The notes under the pieces were generated by a model, which was not told the DNA's origin, ran no database searches, and was given only the letters and a program-made list of their open reading frames with translations. A DNA stretch of 32,142 nt from an uncultured bacterium (GTDB taxonomy: Bacteria; Patescibacteriota; Minisyncoccia; Phycocordibacterales; GWA1-40-21): NCBI GenBank assembly GCA_903832855.1, contig CAILDB010000006.1, forward strand, positions 1 through 32,142, given 5' to 3'. The position numbers and the translations under genes are program-made. Of the stretch, positions 15,876 through 24,796 are shown in pieces. How positions within the stretch are numbered: position 1 is the first letter of the stretch; every line of letters starts with the position of its first letter.

Positions 15876-16958
15876 TTATCCTCCATGACTCGGTAAACCA
15901 TAATACCGATGGAAGGCAACCCACGGCCCCGATACGTTATTCGACGGTTTCGGGACAATCGTCACGACGACTTTCCCGACGTTTTGACTAAACGTATGAA
16001 CTCTGGTCTGTGACCAGTATTGCCCGGAAGTACTATCGTCCTTCAACGGTAGCAACGGCATATCGCCATCGCTACTCGTAGCTGACTGAACGTAAACATC
16101 GTACTCGCCGTTCAACACGATTTCCAGAGCGCCCGGTCCAACATCGGCAAATATTACCTTGCCCAAAACATTAGAACCGCCGTTCATTGGAACCGAACAG
16201 TCAAAACTGATCGAAGGTACCGAAGCCCAACACTCGACGCCATCAGGTTGTGTAAATTCCACTCCCTGAACATTGCCGATGTATGAAAATCCCACATAGG
16301 CATTGTCTGGCGTGACCACACTGTGGAAAGGCTCCAGCCATCCCTCGCCAATCACCATTCCATCACTCCGACGCCGGAGGATATAGTGGTAACTTCCACC
16401 GACGGGCGACATATAGACGTAAAACTTTCCATCAGTTACGCCCCAGCCGTATCCCTGATTGTATCCCTCGATCGTGAGATCGAGATCGTTTCCATACTGG
16501 GATACATCAATCGGGATTTCCTGCCTAATTTCAGCCGGACTAATCACGACCTTGAGGCTATCGCCTTTCGAAACGCTTTGTAGATAGAGATAACCGCTAC
16601 CGGCATACTCCCCACCCTTGGTCATCGCGTTCATGTTCAGCCAAACATTACGCATCAGGCCCGCATCGCCCATCGGAATTCCGTAAATCGGTTCCGGTAA
16701 TGCGATTTGGTTTCCATTGATTGCGAGGTTCGTGATGGCGAAATCGCCACGCATGGTAAACGACATGTTCATCATTTGCCACGAATTGCTCACCAGCATC
16801 TCTCCAGCCATTTGGCATTGGAAACTCGCCGGCGTCTTCAAGGCGAAAGCCCTGGCGACGTTAAGCGGGTTAATGTTGGTATCGGTCTGCGCCTGCACCG
16901 GAGTGCAGAGGCCGACGATGATTGCGAACAGAACTGCGAACATGATTGTCTTTTTCAT
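15876..16958 (-). CDS. Secreted protein, unknown function
   Basis: Signal peptide MKKTIMFAVLFAIIVGLCTPVQAQ; beta-rich 360-aa ORF; visibly more G+C-rich than neighbours. Confidence 0.75.
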   Translation of the reverse strand: MKKTIMFAVLFAIIVGLCTPVQAQTDTNINPLNVARAFALKTPASFQCQMAGEMLVSNSWQMMNMSFTMRGDFAITNLAINGNQIALPEPIYGIPMGDAGLMRNVWLNMNAMTKGGEYAGSGYLYLQSVSKGDSLKVVISPAEIRQEIPIDVSQYGNDLDLTIEGYNQGYGWGVTDGKFYVYMSPVGGSYHYILRRRSDGMVIGEGWLEPFHSVVTPDNAYVGFSYIGNVQGVEFTQPDGVECWASVPSISFDCSVPMNGGSNVLGKVIFADVGPGALEIVLNGEYDVYVQSATSSDGDMPLLPLKDDSTSGQYWSQTRVHTFSQNVGKVVVTIVPKPSNNVSGPWVAFHRYYGLPSHGG

Positions 16959-16990
16959 TTACTTACCTTTCCTACTTTCTTGTTTACTGT

Positions 16991-17272
16991 TTACTTTCTT
17001 TTCGCTGACACACTGAACGAGTTACTCATAGAAAGGCCCAAACGATTCAGGTCCTTCTCCGTGGCAGTCCGCCGATCAACCACCTGGTCAACCGACGCAT
17101 TTGTCTCCACGATTTCCTGCTCCGGCACTCTTGCCGAAACTGGAGGAGCTAGTTTGTGTGAGCGACTCGGCTCACCAAACTCAATGTGTCCGTTATTCGT
17201 CGTGCTGATTATCATCCACGATAGGACAACGGCCACGAAACACACACCAACCACGATCAGTGTCTTTTTCAT
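16991..17272 (-). CDS. Small membrane-anchored protein, hypothetical
   Basis: 93-aa ORF, MKKTLIVVGVCFVAVVLSWMI TM anchor; RBS; directly upstream of the secreted protein gene. Confidence 0.65.
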   Translation of the reverse strand: MKKTLIVVGVCFVAVVLSWMIISTTNNGHIEFGEPSRSHKLAPPVSARVPEQEIVETNASVDQVVDRRTATEKDLNRLGLSMSNSFSVSAKRK

Positions 17273-17351
17273 TTTTCCCTTCTTTTTTTGCTTGCTTATT
17301 CGGTTCTCAAACTACGAAACAAGGGCGTTAGCCCTGTTTTTCCTATTTACA

Positions 17352-17380
17352 ATGTTAGCATATCTGATATTAAAAGTCAA
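17352..17380 (-). promoter_or_regulatory. sigma70-like promoter
   Basis: Minus strand TTGACT-17 nt-TAACAT upstream of the 16991-17272 gene. Confidence 0.55.
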
Positions 17381-17383
17381 GCC

Positions 17384-18598
17384 CTAAAAATAGATTCTTT
17401 TGATAAGAGGGTTAATTCTGGTCAAAAACTCATATGTAGAGCCGTCAATTAGACTTGAGAGATAGTCGGCAGAGACCTCTTTTTTACTACTTTTTCCTAT
17501 TAAGGTGACTTCATCCCCCACTTTCGCTCCTTTTACATCTGTGGCATCAATCATAATAATATCCATACAAACTCGTCCGAGAATTTTGCAAAAAATGCCA
17601 TTTACCAAAACTTTTCCGATACTAGAGAGTGCCCTGGGATAACCATGCCAATACCCCACCGGTATCACAGCGACCACAGAATCTCTAAACAAAGTTTCCG
17701 TGCAATCATATCCGACCTTCGTTCCTTTTTTTAATTTTTTGATTTCGGCAATAACTGTCTTCCAAGACAAAACTGGTTTGAGAGAGATTTTACCTTCACA
17801 ACATGCCTGCGATTCTTTTGATGGCCAAATTCCGTAAAGACTAATTCCGACTCGGACCATATCAAAATGCGCTTCCTTAAAAAGTAATGTTCCGGAAGTT
17901 GCAGATGCATGACAGATAGGTTTTAAACCTGCTTTTAGGAAAGCTGTTCTCCATTTATTAAATTTTTCTATTTGAGAATTTGTGTAGGAAGGAAAAGCTG
18001 GATTTTTTGCCATTGCAAAGTGAGTGAAGAGTCCCTCAACAATAATATTTTTATTATTTTTTATTTCTTTCAAAACTTTTGTGATTTCGTCTTCGGAAAA
18101 TCCATGACGACTCATACCAGTGTCCACTTTTATGTGAATTCTAATTTTACCGATGTCATCCCCGCCTTTCCTTCTGTCATCCCGGCGGAGGCCGGGATCC
18201 ATCCCCTCTGTCTTTGCGAGCCACGCGAAGCAATCCAGTTTTTTAATTTCTGCAAGCGTCTCAAAACTAGAAACCGAAATACTAATATCTTTTTTAACCG
18301 CTTCTTCCAGCATTTCAGGTAAAGTGTAGCCGAGAACGAGAATAGGAATTTTAATTCCCTCTCTTCGCAAAGCGAGCGCCTCAATAACAGAATCAACCCC
18401 AAGAAAATCTGCACCATTTTTTTGCATTTCTTTTGCAAATTCAAAAAGATTGTGACCGTAAGCATTTGATTTTACCACCGCAAGCATTTTGCATTTCGGC
18501 GAAATAAGCGAACGAAAAACATCATAATTGTGTTTTATGGCTTTTCTGTCTATTTCTATCCAGGTTCGCAAACCTTTTCTTCCCGAGCTTTTTATCAT
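17384..18598 (-). CDS. alr: Alanine racemase
   Basis: TWIEIDRKAIKHNYDVF, AVVKSNAYGHN (PLP Lys), KVDTGMSRHGF, VRVGISLYG, GRVCMDIIMID; start trimmed to MIKSSGRKG. Confidence 0.95.
   Translation of the reverse strand: MIKSSGRKGLRTWIEIDRKAIKHNYDVFRSLISPKCKMLAVVKSNAYGHNLFEFAKEMQKNGADFLGVDSVIEALALRREGIKIPILVLGYTLPEMLEEAVKKDISISVSSFETLAEIKKLDCFAWLAKTEGMDPGLRRDDRRKGGDDIGKIRIHIKVDTGMSRHGFSEDEITKVLKEIKNNKNIIVEGLFTHFAMAKNPAFPSYTNSQIEKFNKWRTAFLKAGLKPICHASATSGTLLFKEAHFDMVRVGISLYGIWPSKESQACCEGKISLKPVLSWKTVIAEIKKLKKGTKVGYDCTETLFRDSVVAVIPVGYWHGYPRALSSIGKVLVNGIFCKILGRVCMDIIMIDATDVKGAKVGDEVTLIGKSSKKEVSADYLSSLIDGSTYEFLTRINPLIKRIYF
18155..18237 (-). repeat. In-frame palindromic repeat within alr
   Basis: Encodes LDCFAWLAKTEGMDPGLRRDDRRKGGDD; DNA shares ATCCATCCCCTCTGTCTTTGCGAG and GAAGCAATCCA with the intergenic copy near 14720-14759. 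Confidence 0.85.
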
Positions 18599-18623
18599 AT
18601 TTAAATAATACATTAAAATCGGG

Positions 18624-18725
18624 CTAGGCACCAGCTCGTCCGAAACATTTGTGGTCACAGGTATTTTTCTGCTGAAAAATCCCGCGACCCCGCCTCGCGC
18701 CGTCGCGCTCCGGCTCGCACACTGT
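18624..18725. repeat. Mosaic palindromic element upstream of alr
   Basis: CTAGGCACCAGCTC (inverted match to 11423-11436), TATTTTTCTGCTGAAAAAT hairpin, GCGACCCCGCC, CTCGCGCCGTCGCGCTC. Confidence 0.7.
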
Positions 18726-18774
18726 AAAAGAAAATCGCCCAAGATTAATGGGCAATTTTCAATTATTTACAGTG

Positions 18775-18856
18775 TGCGCCGGGTTGGACTCGAACCAACG
18801 ATGCCGTGAGGCCGGAGATTTACAGTCTCCTGGAATAGCCGCTATCCGACCGGCGC
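18775..18856 (-). tRNA. tRNA-Tyr(GTA)
   Basis: GCGCCGG/CCGGCGC acceptor; CTGTAAA anticodon loop; long variable arm; TTGGTTCGAGTCCAA T arm. Confidence 0.95.
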
Positions 18857-18897
18857 ATATTTGTGACTTATAGAGTGTATCAGATTTAAAATTTCTA

Positions 18898-21573
18898 TCA
18901 AGAGACGGCGACCTCCCTCTCCACAAGAAACCCTCTCCTACCCCTTTTTACATCAAGAGAAATTCCCTTGCCTTTCATATCAATTACAATAGAACCGCCT
19001 TTCATTATGCCTCCGGAAATTATGAGTGATGCAATAGGATTTAAAATTTTATTTTGTATGAGACGCTTGAGAGGTCTAGCACCATACTGTGGATTGTAAC
19101 CTTCCTCAGCAAGATATTCGACGGCTGATTTTGAAACCTCGAGGGTAATTTCTTTTACGGACAATCTTTCGCGAACTTCATCAAGCTGAATATTTACAAT
19201 TTTTTCTATTGCTTCTTTGCTCAAAATATCAAAAATAATTATGTCATCAACTCTGTTGAGAAATTCTGGTCTAAAAAAATCTTTCAAGCTTGCCATCACT
19301 TTTTCTTTTACTTGCACATATTCGTGTTTGTCATCTCGAGAACTTGCAAAACCAAGTTGTTCCATTTTGTCTATGTATTGAGCACCGATATTTGAAGTCA
19401 TTATGATAATTGTATTTTTGAAATTCACCACACGGCCTTTTGAATCCGTAAGTCTCCCACTATCCAGAACCTGCAAAAGTAAATTAAAAACTTCCGGATG
19501 TGCCTTTTCTATTTCATCAAAAAGAACTACAGAATACGGACGGTGCCTTACCATCTCGGTCAAATTTCCTCCTTCTTCATACCCCACATAACCCGGAGGT
19601 GAACCGATGAGTTTGGAAATTGAATGTCTCTCCATCATCTCGGACATATCCACTCTGATGAGCGATTTCTCATCATCAAACAAAAATTCTGTAAGTGCCT
19701 TTGTGAGCTCTGTTTTTCCAACGCCTGTTGGACCAAGAAAAATGAATGAGCCGATAGGTCTATTTGGGTCTGCAATCCCCGCACGAGATCTTTTAACCGT
19801 TTCAGAAATCTTTTTCACAGCATCACTCTGGCCGATAATTCTTTTTTCCAGTTCCTCCTCCATCCTGTTTAATTTATTTGCTTCGCCTTCAAGCATTTTT
19901 GAAATAGGAATTCCCGTCCATCTGGAAACAACATTTGCAATATCTTCCTCGGTAATTTCTTCCTTCAAAATTCTTCTTGAGCCCTGAAGTTTTTTTAATT
20001 TCTTGGATTTTATATCCAAATCCTTTTCAACTTCCGGAATTTTGCCATAGCGAATTTCGGCCACTTTTGAGAGGTCGGCTCGCATTTCTGCGTTGTCTGC
20101 TTCTATTCTGAGACTTTCAAGCTGTTTCTTGTCAGTCTTAATTCCATTGATTGTTTCTTTTTCTGTTTTCCATCTTATCTCTACGTCAGATGTCTTTTCT
20201 TTCAGATCGGCAATTTCTTTTTCTATAACCTTTACTCGAGCTTCTGTCTCTTTTTTCTTGCTTCCGTTTGCTTCTTTTTTCAACGCTTCTTTTTCTATTT
20301 CAAGTCTCATCACCTTTCTGTGCGTTTCTTCGAGAACCGGTGGCATATTTTCCAAAGAAATTTTGAGAGATGAAGACGCTTCATCAATAAGGTCTACCGC
20401 TTTATCCGGCAAAAATCTATCCGCAATATATCTTGCACTCAAATTTACAGCTGACAAAATAGAATTATCTGTAATTCTAACTCCGTGAAAAAGCTCGTAT
20501 TTTTCTTTCAATCCTCGAAGTATCGCGATCGCATCCTCAATGGACGGCTCGCTCACAATCACCGGCTGAAAACGACGCGTCAAGGCAGGGTCTCTCTCAA
20601 TCCTTTGATATTCCTTCAGCGTAGTCGCACCGATAGTTCGAAGTTCGCCTTTTGATAAAGCGGGCTTGAGCATATTTGAGGCATCAAGCGAACCCTCGGC
20701 AGAACCCGCACCAACAATAGTATGCATTTCATCTATAAAAAGAATTATTTTTCCTTCCGACTTTTCTATTTCTTTTATAATTCCTTTCATTCTGTCTTCA
20801 AATTCTCCTCTATATTTTGTACCGGCAATCAAAAGCCCGAGGTCAAGAGAAACTAGTTCCTTGTCTTTCAAAGATTCCGGGACATCACCCACTGCAATGC
20901 GGGTAGCAAGCCCTTCCACAATTGCTGTCTTTCCCACACCAGCTTCACCTATCAAAACCGGATTATTTTTTGTGCGTCTAGAAAGTATTTGAATTACCCT
21001 GGAAATTTCGCTATCTCTGCCGATGACTGGATCCAATTTATTATCCCTCGCCATCTTTGTCAGATTTCTCGTGTATTTTGAAATTGATTTATATTTTTTC
21101 TGGGAATTATCCGTCTGCCAACTTTTGTCCGTCTTAAATTCATTTACAAGTTTTATTACTTCTTCTTTTTCTATTTTAAATTTAAAAAGCAAATCGCGCG
21201 CATTACAAGAAACATTAAAAATCGCAAGGAAAAGATGCTCAGTGGAAATAAAACTATCTTTGAGCTCACCTGCCACTTTTCCGGAACTATCCAGTATCTG
21301 CGCAAGGTCAGGTGTTAGATAAAGCTGATACGAAGATGCCACAGCAGAAGTACTGCCAGTCACTTCAAGTGCGTCAAGAACATTTTCGGTAAGTAGCATT
21401 ATATCCACATCGAGTCTTTCAAGAATTGATGAAACAGGACTGTCTTCTTGCATAATCAAAGAGACAAGCAAATGCAAAGGATTTACATGATTTTGCCCAC
21501 GCTCAATAGCCAGCTCGTGCGCCCTCTTTATCGCCTCTTTGGCCTTTGTTGTAAAATTATTTATTGGTGGCAT
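18898..21573 (-). CDS. clpB: Chaperone ATPase ClpB
   Basis: Clp N-domain; two Walker A motifs GEAGVGKT and GPTGVGKT; full-length M-domain coiled coil with [12 protein letters not shown]. Confidence 0.94.
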   Translation of the reverse strand: MPPINNFTTKAKEAIKRAHELAIERGQNHVNPLHLLVSLIMQEDSPVSSILERLDVDIMLLTENVLDALEVTGSTSAVASSYQLYLTPDLAQILDSSGKVAGELKDSFISTEHLFLAIFNVSCNARDLLFKFKIEKEEVIKLVNEFKTDKSWQTDNSQKKYKSISKYTRNLTKMARDNKLDPVIGRDSEISRVIQILSRRTKNNPVLIGEAGVGKTAIVEGLATRIAVGDVPESLKDKELVSLDLGLLIAGTKYRGEFEDRMKGIIKEIEKSEGKIILFIDEMHTIVGAGSAEGSLDASNMLKPALSKGELRTIGATTLKEYQRIERDPALTRRFQPVIVSEPSIEDAIAILRGLKEKYELFHGVRITDNSILSAVNLSARYIADRFLPDKAVDLIDEASSSLKISLENMPPVLEETHRKVMRLEIEKEALKKEANGSKKKETEARVKVIEKEIADLKEKTSDVEIRWKTEKETINGIKTDKKQLESLRIEADNAEMRADLSKVAEIRYGKIPEVEKDLDIKSKKLKKLQGSRRILKEEITEEDIANVVSRWTGIPISKMLEGEANKLNRMEEELEKRIIGQSDAVKKISETVKRSRAGIADPNRPIGSFIFLGPTGVGKTELTKALTEFLFDDEKSLIRVDMSEMMERHSISKLIGSPPGYVGYEEGGNLTEMVRHRPYSVVLFDEIEKAHPEVFNLLLQVLDSGRLTDSKGRVVNFKNTIIIMTSNIGAQYIDKMEQLGFASSRDDKHEYVQVKEKVMASLKDFFRPEFLNRVDDIIIFDILSKEAIEKIVNIQLDEVRERLSVKEITLEVSKSAVEYLAEEGYNPQYGARPLKRLIQNKILNPIASLIISGGIMKGGSIVIDMKGKGISLDVKRGRRGFLVEREVAVS

Positions 21574-21610
21574 TACGGTGATTATAAATCATATCAGCAA
21601 AGAATCAAGC

Positions 21611-21638
21611 TTGACGAAATTTAACCATTTGCTATACT
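21611..21638 (+). promoter_or_regulatory. Strong sigma70-like promoter
   Basis: TTGACG-16 nt-TATACT. Confidence 0.65.
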
Positions 21639-21644
21639 CTTAAG

Positions 21645-21711
21645 TACACATTGGCCATCCGTGCAAACGGACAGTGCCTCCGAGAAAGCCCGCTTCACGG
21701 CGGGTTTTTGT
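21645..21711 (+). ncRNA. Short stand-alone transcript, candidate sRNA
   Basis: Promoter at 21611-21638; GGCcaTCCGTgcaaACGGAcagtGCC hairpin; terminator CCCGC-ttcacg-GCGGGTTTTTG; no ORF. Confidence 0.55.
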
Positions 21712-21781
21712 TTTATCAACTTTAGCAATGGCAAGGACCGTCCTTGATATTTGCTCAATATTTTTTTTAGGATATATTAAT

Positions 21782-22033
21782 TTAGAGAAGAAAAGTAAAA
21801 ACAAATAGAATAATTGAAGCTAATGACAGATACATCCAGATAGAATAATTCTTATTTTTTCTCATTCTAATAATCCATACTATAGAAAATATCGGAGAAA
21901 TTATATAAACAAAAAATAGTGGGTGTGGGTTATCAAATACTAATCCGAATAAAAGGCCATAGTAGGCTATTATTATTTGTATCAATAAAACTATAACTGC
22001 AGATATATATCCCATATTTAAAAAGTATATCAT
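21782..22033 (-). CDS. Small multi-TM membrane protein, hypothetical
   Basis: 83-aa hydrophobic ORF. Confidence 0.5.
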   Translation of the reverse strand: MIYFLNMGYISAVIVLLIQIIIAYYGLLFGLVFDNPHPLFFVYIISPIFSIVWIIRMRKNKNYSIWMYLSLASIILFVFTFLL

Positions 22034-22078
22034 TGTTTAGTTAACCAGCAAGGGTGACACTGTGGATAAGAACCACCT

Positions 22079-22107
22079 GATATGGCAAGGTCTGACCTTG
22101 CCATATT
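22079..22107. repeat. Intergenic palindrome
   Basis: ATATGGCAAGGTC-t-GACCTTGCCATAT. Confidence 0.8.
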
Positions 22108-22168
22108 GAAAAGATGGATTCCGTTCTTCAACGGAATGACAGAGAAGCTGGAATTACATTCAAAAATG

Positions 22169-23008
22169 TCATTTTTTTAGGGCAGAAATAGCGGTTTTTA
22201 CAAAACTGGTTGGAGCAAAAAGATTGGTGAGATCGTTTGAAGGAATGACGGTTTTGATACCGACTAGGTCGCCGGAAAGATTGAAAATTGGGCTACCAGC
22301 GAGAAGACTACCAGAAGAAAAATTGGTTTGAATGTAGGAGACAGGATTGTCGGAAGGTGTGGAAGTGCTAGTCGTATCGGAATTGTCCACTCCAAGACTT
22401 GAAACGATACCTACAGAAACAGTATTTTTTGATTGCCCGCCAACAAGGATGACTGTCTGACCAAGCTGTACATCTTCTGAACCTAAAGTGAATTTGGATA
22501 ATTTTGTACTTGTGGCAAGATCGCTAACTTTAAATAAAGCGACAGGATTTGAAGAGGAAGAATATGCGAGATCCAAAGTATGCATTTTGCCGTCGGATAA
22601 AGTAGCGAGATATTTTCCACCGTTAATTACAAAATTATTATCTGTTGCAATAATTCCATCATTTGAGACTAAAGCTCCTAGGCCAAGAAAAGCATTATAA
22701 TTTTGTGCATCTGTATCGGAAGTTTTAATAATATATAATCTGACTACATTAGATTTATTTTTATCTACTGCTTCTACTGTACGATCACCTTCAGTGACTA
22801 CAACTGTCTCTATAGTCCTCGTGGTGGTAGCTGCTGGAGCCGACACAACTGTCTGAATAGTTTTTTCTACAACTCTGTTTATGGTTTGAATTGCTGTCTG
22901 AGGTGCTTGATTCATAAGAGCCACGGTAACAATACCCGTCGCGATAGAAGTAATGAAGCTTACAAGAAGTGTAAGCAAAACGATTTGTTGTTTATTTAAA
23001 TTTTCCAC
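22169..23008 (-). CDS. HtrA/trypsin-like fold protein, apparently catalytically dead
   Basis: TM anchor plus GALVSNDGIIATDNNFV ... NPVALFKV ... SLLAGSPIFNLSGDLVGI; aligns to HtrA positions but lacks the His/Asp/Ser triad. Confidence 0.7.
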   Translation of the reverse strand: MENLNKQQIVLLTLLVSFITSIATGIVTVALMNQAPQTAIQTINRVVEKTIQTVVSAPAATTTRTIETVVVTEGDRTVEAVDKNKSNVVRLYIIKTSDTDAQNYNAFLGLGALVSNDGIIATDNNFVINGGKYLATLSDGKMHTLDLAYSSSSNPVALFKVSDLATSTKLSKFTLGSEDVQLGQTVILVGGQSKNTVSVGIVSSLGVDNSDTTSTSTPSDNPVSYIQTNFSSGSLLAGSPIFNLSGDLVGIKTVIPSNDLTNLFAPTSFVKTAISALKK

Positions 23009-23015
23009 ACAAGTA

Positions 23016-24239
23016 TTATATCAACTTTTGCAAAGACTTCAATAGTTTTTTAATATCACTTGATTTAGTGCTTCTGCCGAGAGAAAAACGCAGGGAACCT
23101 TCAGCTCTTTTGGATATCTCCTCTTTTGTGGCATCACTTTTTGAAGCAATGATTTTCACTACACGAGAAGAACCGAGGTCGGACTCGCAAGCACTAGCTG
23201 AGGAGCAAATAATTCCTTCTTCATCAAGTTGCAAGACCATAAATTCTCCTGATTTTCCGGGGATTGAAATGTTGATATTGTTTGGGAGGCGGTTTGAGAG
23301 AGGGCCGTTTATAATGGCGGAGGGGACGAATTTTTTGAGCTGCTCAAAAAATTCGTCTTTCAGCTTCCCCACTCTTTTCGCTTCTTTTGTTGTCGCCAAG
23401 GAGAGACCTTTTTTCAGATTTAAGGTCTCACCTTTGCGACAAATTTCAATTGCTTTTGCAAATCCAGCTATCAATGCCACATTTTCTGTCCCGGCTCTCA
23501 TTCCATTTTCTTGTCCTCCACCAAAAATCATAGGCTTTATTTGAATTCCGTCTTTTACAAAAAGCGCACCGACACCTTTTGGCCCGTACATTTTCTGTGC
23601 ATCAAGTGTGACCAAGTCTACCCCAAGCTCCTCTACATTCATATTTAAATATTGCCCTGCCTGACTTGCATCGATATGAAAATACGGATATCTGTTTTGA
23701 ATTCCCAATCCTTTTCTCGCGTGACGAATTTCTTTTGCAATTTCTCTGACTAACTGAACTGTACCGATTTCACTATTTGCATATCCGACAGTCACAAGCG
23801 CTGTATTTTTATTTATTATTTTTCTCAAATTCCTTGGCTCAACAAGTCCCTCGGGAGAAACAGAAAGATATTTTATCTTCACACCTCTTTTCTCCAATTC
23901 TTTCAAACATTCCAAAACAGAACTATGTTCTATTTCTGTTGTTATGATTTCTATTTCCTCTGGTTTTCTTCCATCATCAATCAGCTTCTGCACAGTTCCA
24001 AAAATTGCCAAATTATTTGCCTCGGTTCCTCCTGATGTGAAAATAATTTCTTTACTACGAGCATTCAAAAAACCCGCAACAACTTTCCTCGCATCTTCAA
24101 CAGCATTTTTCGCTTTCACACCAAAACTATGTATGGAACTTGGATTTCCAAAATCATTCAAAAACCACGGCTTCATTGCCTCAAAAACTTTCTTATCTGT
24201 GGGCGTGGTTGCCGAATTGTCTAAAAAAATCTTGACCAT
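23016..24239 (-). CDS. Cysteine desulfurase (NifS/IscS family)
   Basis: IFLDNSATTPTDKKVFEAM; FTSGGTEANNLAI; HIDASQAGQ; DAQKMYGPKGVGAL; CSSASACES. Confidence 0.95.
   Translation of the reverse strand: MVKIFLDNSATTPTDKKVFEAMKPWFLNDFGNPSSIHSFGVKAKNAVEDARKVVAGFLNARSKEIIFTSGGTEANNLAIFGTVQKLIDDGRKPEEIEIITTEIEHSSVLECLKELEKRGVKIKYLSVSPEGLVEPRNLRKIINKNTALVTVGYANSEIGTVQLVREIAKEIRHARKGLGIQNRYPYFHIDASQAGQYLNMNVEELGVDLVTLDAQKMYGPKGVGALFVKDGIQIKPMIFGGGQENGMRAGTENVALIAGFAKAIEICRKGETLNLKKGLSLATTKEAKRVGKLKDEFFEQLKKFVPSAIINGPLSNRLPNNINISIPGKSGEFMVLQLDEEGIICSSASACESDLGSSRVVKIIASKSDATKEEISKRAEGSLRFSLGRSTKSSDIKKLLKSLQKLI
23390..23442 (-). repeat. In-frame palindrome within the cysteine desulfurase gene
   Basis: TTGTCGCcAAGGaGAGACCTT-ttttcagattt-AAGGTCTCaCCTTtGCGACAA; encodes approximately CRKGETLNLKKGLSLATT. 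Confidence 0.85.
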
Positions 24240-24296
24240 GATTAAGAATCTAACATTTTTTGCAAAATATTAAAAGTGTAGTATAATCTAACAATT

Positions 24297-24758
24297 ATGG
24301 TATTAAACGATTACATTCTAATAGGTGCCCTTGCTGTTGCACTGATTTCTCTACTTTGGGCTATCAGACTTGAAATAAAACTTCGAAAAATTCTGGGACA
24401 AAAAGGCACAAATCTAGATGAGGCAATTATTTCTATGAAAAAGGACACTGAGCACCTAAAAAACTTCGCCAGAAAATCCGCAGAAAATTTTGGTGTGATT
24501 TCTAAAAAATTAAGAAAGACAATTTCAGGCGTTGAGACAATTAGATTCAATCCATTCAAAGGCACTGGTGCTGGAAACAACCAAAGTTTCGCCACGGCAT
24601 TTGTAAATGAAGATGGAGACGGGGCAATCGTCTCAAGTTTGTATTCCAGAGAGCATGTCAGCATTTTTAGCAAACCAATCAAAAATATGAAGTCAGAATA
24701 TGAATTAACCGCCGAAGAAAAGGAGGCCTTGCAAAAAGCCAAAGAAAGCATAAAGTAA
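24297..24758 (+). CDS. DUF4446-like protein
   Basis: TM plus coiled coil plus RFNPFKGTGAGNNQSFATAFVNEDGDGAIVSSLYSREHVSIFSKPI. Confidence 0.75.
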   Translation: MVLNDYILIGALAVALISLLWAIRLEIKLRKILGQKGTNLDEAIISMKKDTEHLKNFARKSAENFGVISKKLRKTISGVETIRFNPFKGTGAGNNQSFATAFVNEDGDGAIVSSLYSREHVSIFSKPIKNMKSEYELTAEEKEALQKAKESIK

Positions 24759-24796
24759 CAAAGTGAAACAGACATTCACACATTTTAATACAAGTC

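Noticed and set aside
18599-18742. N-terminal extension of alanine racemase (MGDFLLQCASRSATARGG...)
   Set aside because: Derived from mosaic palindromic repeat DNA; canonical Alr sequence begins at about MIKSSGRKGLRTWIEI.
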